DNA of 64,000 nucleotides from Pseudonocardia oroxyli (GTDB taxonomy: Bacteria; Actinomycetota; Actinomycetes; Mycobacteriales; Pseudonocardiaceae): NCBI RefSeq assembly GCF_900102195.1, contig NZ_FNBE01000014.1, positions 62,001 to 126,000 of the forward strand, given 5' to 3'. Positions within the stretch are counted from its first letter, which is position 1, and every line of letters starts with the position of its first letter. The position numbers were made by a program, and so were the translations under genes. A model generated the notes under the pieces. The model made no database searches. It had not been told where the DNA came from and saw only the letters and a list, made by a program, of their open reading frames with translations. Positions 60,861-64,000 of this stretch are shown here, piece after piece.

Positions 60861-61790
60861 TCAGCGGGCCGAGAGCCAGCGGGTTTCGAGCGTCCGATAG
60901 CCACCAGCGGTGGGGGTGCCCCACAGGCGTACTCGGGACAGGCCGCCGTCGGGGTGGATGTCCAGGCGGACGGCGGTGACGGGGGTCGGGTCGTCCGGCA
61001 CGACGCGGTGCACGGTGTCCGGGCTGAGCTCGGACTCCAGCAGGGTGCGACCACCGCTGCGGAGCACCGCCCGCGCGGGCGCGTTGTGCAGGAAGTACCT
61101 CGTGTCCAGCTCGACGACGGCCAGGGACGACTCGACCGCCAGGCCGATCTCGACCCAGTCGTTCCCGGCGTCTCGGCGGCGGGCGGTCTCCCACCCCTCC
61201 CCCATCGACCGGGCGGGACCGGGGAGCAACAGGTTGTGGGGCTCGCTGTAGAACCGGTTCGACACGTCCCGGATGTGCCCGCCGTTCTCGACGGCGGCGA
61301 GGTCGACGGTGCCCAGCGCCGCCAGCAGGGCCGGGTCGGGCAGCGCCTCGCCGAACACCCGCAGGCGCGCGACTCCGCCGTCCGGGACGATGCGCAGCCG
61401 GACCTCGTCGGCGCGGCGGTGGCAGCGGACGTCGAACACGTTCTCGCTGTCCCCCTTGAGGTCCGAGAGAGTGACCAGCTCGAACCAGTCCCCGTCCGCG
61501 CGGCCGTCGACCGCGGCCCGCGGCGGGTGGTTGCCGGTGAACCAGGTCGTGTCGACCACGATTCGCCGGACGATGCCGGGCGCGCCGAGCCGGACCACGG
61601 CCTGGTCCTCGCCGGGGGTGCGCCTGCGGCGGGTCTCCCAGCCGTCGTAGACCTTGCCGCGGTGGCCGAAGGTCGTCGGGTCGAAGACCGGCGGACCGGG
61701 GACGATCAGGTTCTCCTTGGCGGCGAACGACTCGTCGCTCGCCCGGACCACGGAACCGCCGACGGTGCGCAGCGCGAGATCGGGGTACAT
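60861..61790 (-). CDS. alc: Allantoicase
   Basis: A 309-residue enzyme that splits allantoate into ureidoglycolate and urea. It consists of two related jelly-roll halves: GGSVVRASDESFAAKENLIVPGPP then GKVYDGWETRRRR and IVVDTTWFTGNHPPRAAVDG (first), RFYSEPHNLLLPGPARSMGEGWETARRRD and VVELDTRYFLHNAPARAVL (second), a clear internal repeat. ATG 61790 shares one base with the allantoinase stop (TGATG), indicating tight coupling. Confidence 0.95.
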   Translation of the reverse strand: MYPDLALRTVGGSVVRASDESFAAKENLIVPGPPVFDPTTFGHRGKVYDGWETRRRRTPGEDQAVVRLGAPGIVRRIVVDTTWFTGNHPPRAAVDGRADGDWFELVTLSDLKGDSENVFDVRCHRRADEVRLRIVPDGGVARLRVFGEALPDPALLAALGTVDLAAVENGGHIRDVSNRFYSEPHNLLLPGPARSMGEGWETARRRDAGNDWVEIGLAVESSLAVVELDTRYFLHNAPARAVLRSGGRTLLESELSPDTVHRVVPDDPTPVTAVRLDIHPDGGLSRVRLWGTPTAGGYRTLETRWLSAR

Positions 61791-63076
61791 CAGCGCTCAC
61801 CTCTCTCGATCAGTCGACCACGGGGGTCGGGCCCCACCCGCTCGCCGCGCAGCCAGGTGCCGCGGACCACGCCGTGCAGCGTGCGATCGGCGTAGGGGGT
61901 GGTGGGGTGGCGGTGGGCGAGCGCACCCACCGTGAAGGTCTCGTCCGGCGCGACGATCGCGAGGTCCGCGTGCGCGCCGGGGGCGATGCGGCCCTTGTGC
62001 CGCAGCCCGACCAGGTCCGCCGGGGCCGTCGCCATCCGGTCGACGACGGCGGCGAGCGACCAGCCCCGCCGCCGGGCCTCGGTCCACACGACCGCGAGCC
62101 CGATCTGCAGCGACGCGATCCCGCCCCACGCCGACCCGAAGTCCCCGGTGCCCTTGAGCTCCGGTGTCGCGGGCGAGTGGTCGCTGACGATCATGTCGAT
62201 CACGCCGTCCGCGAGGCCCTGCCAGAGCAGGTCGCGGTTGGCCTCCTCGCGCACGGGCGGGCAGCACTTGAAGCGGGTGTCGCCGTCGGGGATCTCCTCG
62301 GCCGCGAGGGCGAGGTAGTGCGGGCACGTCTCGACCGTGACCCGCACGCCCTCGGCGCGGGCCCGGGCCAGCAGCGGCAGCGCCGCGGCGGACGACAGGT
62401 GCACGACGTGCACGCGCCCGCCCGTCTCGCGCGCGGCGTCGAGCAACCCGGCGATGGCCGAGTCCTCGGCCGCGGCGGGCCGGGACGCGAGGAAGTCGCC
62501 GTAGCGCGGGCCTCGGGTGGACCCGATGAGAGCGGCGTCCTCCGCGTGCGCCAGCAGCACCGCGTCCCCCAGCACCCGCAGCGCGGTGCGCGGGTCGGGC
62601 AGCGGCGGGAACTCCGGCACGCCGCTGTCCAGCAGGAAGCACTTGGCGCCGAACGCGCCCGCGGCGACCAGGTCCGGCAGCGCGTGCTCGTTGCCGGGCA
62701 CCGCCCCGCCCCAGAACCCGACGTCCACGGCGCACTGCCCGTCCGCGGCCTTGCGCTTGATCGCGAGGGACTCGACGTCGAGCGTCGGCGGGAGCGAGTT
62801 CAGGGGCATGTCGACGATCGTCGTGACCGCGCCCGCGGCGGCGGCCCGGGTGGCGGAGGCGAAGCCCTCCCACTCGGTGCGGCCGGGCTCGTTGACGTGC
62901 ACGTGCGTGTCGACCAGGCCGGGGATCAGCACCTCGTCCGCCGCAGGCCGGACCTCGACGGCGTCGAGCGGGGCGTCGATCGGCAGCACGGCGGCGATCC
63001 GCTCTCCGTCGACCAGGACGGCGGCGGGCCGCTCCCCGCCGTCGACGATCGCACGGCCGCGGAAGACCGTCCTCAC
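61790..63076 (-). CDS. allB: Allantoinase
   Basis: A 428-residue cyclic amidohydrolase that opens allantoin to allantoate. The binuclear metal site is visible: HVH in GLVDTHVHVNEPGRTEWEGF (near residue 57), carboxylated Lys in FGAKCFLLDSGVPEFPPL, His in LLAHAEDAAL and HVVHLSSAAAL, Asp in IVSDHSPATPELK. GTG 63076 overlaps the stop of the preceding small gene (GTGA). Confidence 0.95.
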   Translation of the reverse strand: MRTVFRGRAIVDGGERPAAVLVDGERIAAVLPIDAPLDAVEVRPAADEVLIPGLVDTHVHVNEPGRTEWEGFASATRAAAAGAVTTIVDMPLNSLPPTLDVESLAIKRKAADGQCAVDVGFWGGAVPGNEHALPDLVAAGAFGAKCFLLDSGVPEFPPLPDPRTALRVLGDAVLLAHAEDAALIGSTRGPRYGDFLASRPAAAEDSAIAGLLDAARETGGRVHVVHLSSAAALPLLARARAEGVRVTVETCPHYLALAAEEIPDGDTRFKCCPPVREEANRDLLWQGLADGVIDMIVSDHSPATPELKGTGDFGSAWGGIASLQIGLAVVWTEARRRGWSLAAVVDRMATAPADLVGLRHKGRIAPGAHADLAIVAPDETFTVGALAHRHPTTPYADRTLHGVVRGTWLRGERVGPDPRGRLIERGER

Positions 63077-63432
63077 GAGCGGTACTCCCGCCAGTCGGCG
63101 ATGTCCGAGATGTCCGTGCGCGGAGCGGTGTGCCCAGGGCGCAGGATCATCGCGAGGGAGCCGGACCCGTCGGCCAGCTCGATGACGCCGAGCTCCAGCC
63201 CGTCGGGCTCGCCGGGCAAAAGGACCTCCCGGAGCTGGGCGTAGGACAGCTCGTAGAGCTCACCCGCGACGGCGGCGGTCCCACCCTCCTCGAGGGCCGG
63301 GTAGCGGCCCTCGACCGCGTGGAAGCGGTACCGGGGCGCGGTGGTGGTGCGGGCCACCAGCGGGGCGTCGCCCACGAGGTGGTGGTCGGCGCCGCCGGAC
63401 ATGGCGGTGCCGTTCAGGAACATCCGAGGCAT
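63073..63432 (-). CDS. Stand-alone protein like the allophanate hydrolase C-terminal domain
   Basis: A 119-residue protein: MFLNGTAMSGGADHHLVGDAPLVARTTTAPRYRFHAVEGRYPAL then GELYELSYAQLREVLLPGEPDGLELGVIELADGSGSLAMILRPG. This matches the C-terminal domain of allophanate hydrolase (AtzF), which has a gamma-glutamylcyclotransferase-like fold, without the amidase part. GAGAGG precedes the ATG. It lies directly before allB with an overlap, so it should act in purine or ureide breakdown; the missing step here is ureidoglycolate to glyoxylate, which is a possible but unproven role. Confidence 0.8.
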   Translation of the reverse strand: MPRMFLNGTAMSGGADHHLVGDAPLVARTTTAPRYRFHAVEGRYPALEEGGTAAVAGELYELSYAQLREVLLPGEPDGLELGVIELADGSGSLAMILRPGHTAPRTDISDIADWREYRS

Positions 63433-63445
63433 GCCGGTTCCTCTC

Positions 63446-63485
63446 GTGAGCGGCGATGGTCGCCCTGGCGACCATCGCCGCGCAC
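63446..63485. terminator. Gene-end hairpin, family 1, copy 3
   Basis: An 18-bp stem with one mismatch (63446-63463, GTGAGCGGCGATGGTCGC; 63468-63485) and loop CCTG, 3 bp past the stop of the xanthine dehydrogenase-like gene and 13 bp before the next start. Confidence 0.8.
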
Positions 63486-63488
63486 AGG

Positions 63489-64000
63489 TCAGAAGGTGAT
63501 GTGCTCGGGGCGGACGGGGACGCGGCGCAGCGGCTTGCCGGTGGCGGCCCGGATGGCGGCGGCCACCGCCGGACCCGACGAGATCGTCGGCGGCTCGCCG
63601 ACGCCGCGGACCCCGTAGGGGGCGTGCGGGTCCGCGTACTCCAGGACCTTCACCTGCATCGGCGGCATGTCCAGGATGGTGGGGATGAGGTAGTCGGTGA
63701 ACGACGGGTTCTTCACGATCCCGTCCTGCACGACGATCTCCTCCATCAGCGCCAGGCCCATGCCCTGCGCGCTGCCGCCCTGGATCTGCCCGACGACGGC
63801 GTCCGGGTTCAGCGCCCGGCCCACGTCCTGCGCGGTGTCCAGTGCCACGACCTTGACCAGCCCCAGCTCGACGTCGACGTCCACCACCGCGCGGTGCGCG
63901 GAGAAGGCGTACTGCACGTGCGCGTTCCCCTGCCCCGTCTCCGGGTCGATCGGGTACGTGGGGCGGTGGCGCCACTCGACCGTCTCCTCGACGGGGTCGG
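63489..64000 (-). CDS. Xanthine dehydrogenase-type molybdopterin-binding subunit, C-terminal part (partial)
   Basis: The frame is open to the window edge, so the start is missing. Visible sequence begins ...EWRHRPTYPIDPETGQGNAHVQYAF, then VDVDVELGLVKVVALDTAQDVGRALNPDAVVGQIQGGSAQGMGLALMEE, and the active-site segment GVRGVGEPPTISSGPAVAAAIRAATG with the catalytic Glu (GVGEPP). These are hallmarks of the large molybdenum subunit of xanthine dehydrogenases. With allB and alc just downstream, xanthine or hypoxanthine oxidation to urate is the likely role, though related aldehyde or nicotinate dehydrogenases cannot be excluded. Confidence 0.88.
   Translation of the reverse strand, partial: DPVEETVEWRHRPTYPIDPETGQGNAHVQYAFSAHRAVVDVDVELGLVKVVALDTAQDVGRALNPDAVVGQIQGGSAQGMGLALMEEIVVQDGIVKNPSFTDYLIPTILDMPPMQVKVLEYADPHAPYGVRGVGEPPTISSGPAVAAAIRAATGKPLRRVPVRPEHITF

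Overview
The window is about 72% GC, uses GTG starts freely and carries TANNNT -10 boxes a few bases ahead of many start codons, as in Actinobacteria. Several blocks keep the gene order of Mycobacterium tuberculosis: clpX-clpP2-clpP1-tig; glbO-aglA-(Rv2474c-like)-(Rv2475c-like)-gdh; ddl-DUF3515-thiL. Protein flavour and repeat content suggest a Pseudonocardiaceae member, probably Pseudonocardia; the genus is an inference. No tRNA, rRNA, CRISPR array, intact transposase or prophage was seen.

Layout. 1-6.0 kb: OFA-type transporter, then ClpXP protease and trigger factor (minus strand). 6.0-8.8 kb: a stress module with three Asp23/Gls24-type proteins (one fused to a zinc anti-sigma motif), an ECF sigma factor, a CsbD-like protein and a FhuF-like Fe-S protein. 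9.3-15.3 kb: gltBD glutamate synthase. 15.7-21.2 kb: deazaflavin-type oxidoreductase with a striking operator region, DedA protein, DUF1697 protein, two tandem ABC1/UbiB-type kinases. 21.2-27.2 kb: amidohydrolase, thiL, a Lrp/AsnC-type RAM protein, DUF3515, ddl, an isocitrate-lyase-superfamily enzyme and a split-barrel flavoprotein. 27.3-37.1 kb: MFS exporter with a beta-sandwich tail, MocR regulator and divergent split-barrel protein, S9 peptidase, MscS channel, truncated haemoglobin, GH13 glucosidase. 37.1-46.9 kb: TetR/DUF998 pair, thioesterase operon, 180-kDa-type NAD glutamate dehydrogenase, catalase, DUF6131 protein. 46.9-56.3 kb: 2OG oxygenase, FAD reductase, AraC regulator with aldehyde dehydrogenase and RutA-like flavin monooxygenase, and a heterodimeric ABC exporter. 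56.3-64 kb (minus strand): a purine-to-central-metabolism cluster in which xanthine dehydrogenase, allantoinase and allantoicase feed glyoxylate to Gcl, Hyi, tartronate-semialdehyde reductase and glycerate kinase.

The most unusual content is between genes. There is a MITE-like family with 'GGCCGTGTC' ends (three elements plus one solitary end). At three of four copies the element end supplies the TA of a candidate -10 box for the next gene. Two copies of a mini-ORF leader (MSE-x-ASES) overlap the following gene by four bases. Two families of near-perfect hairpins sit at gene ends. Three stress-type genes share GNNT-N15/16-GGGTAC promoters that fit the Streptomyces sigma-B consensus. At protein level the points of interest are the Asp23-anti-sigma fusion, the ABC exporter whose lost motifs all fall in one ATP site, and the MFS-beta-sandwich fusion.
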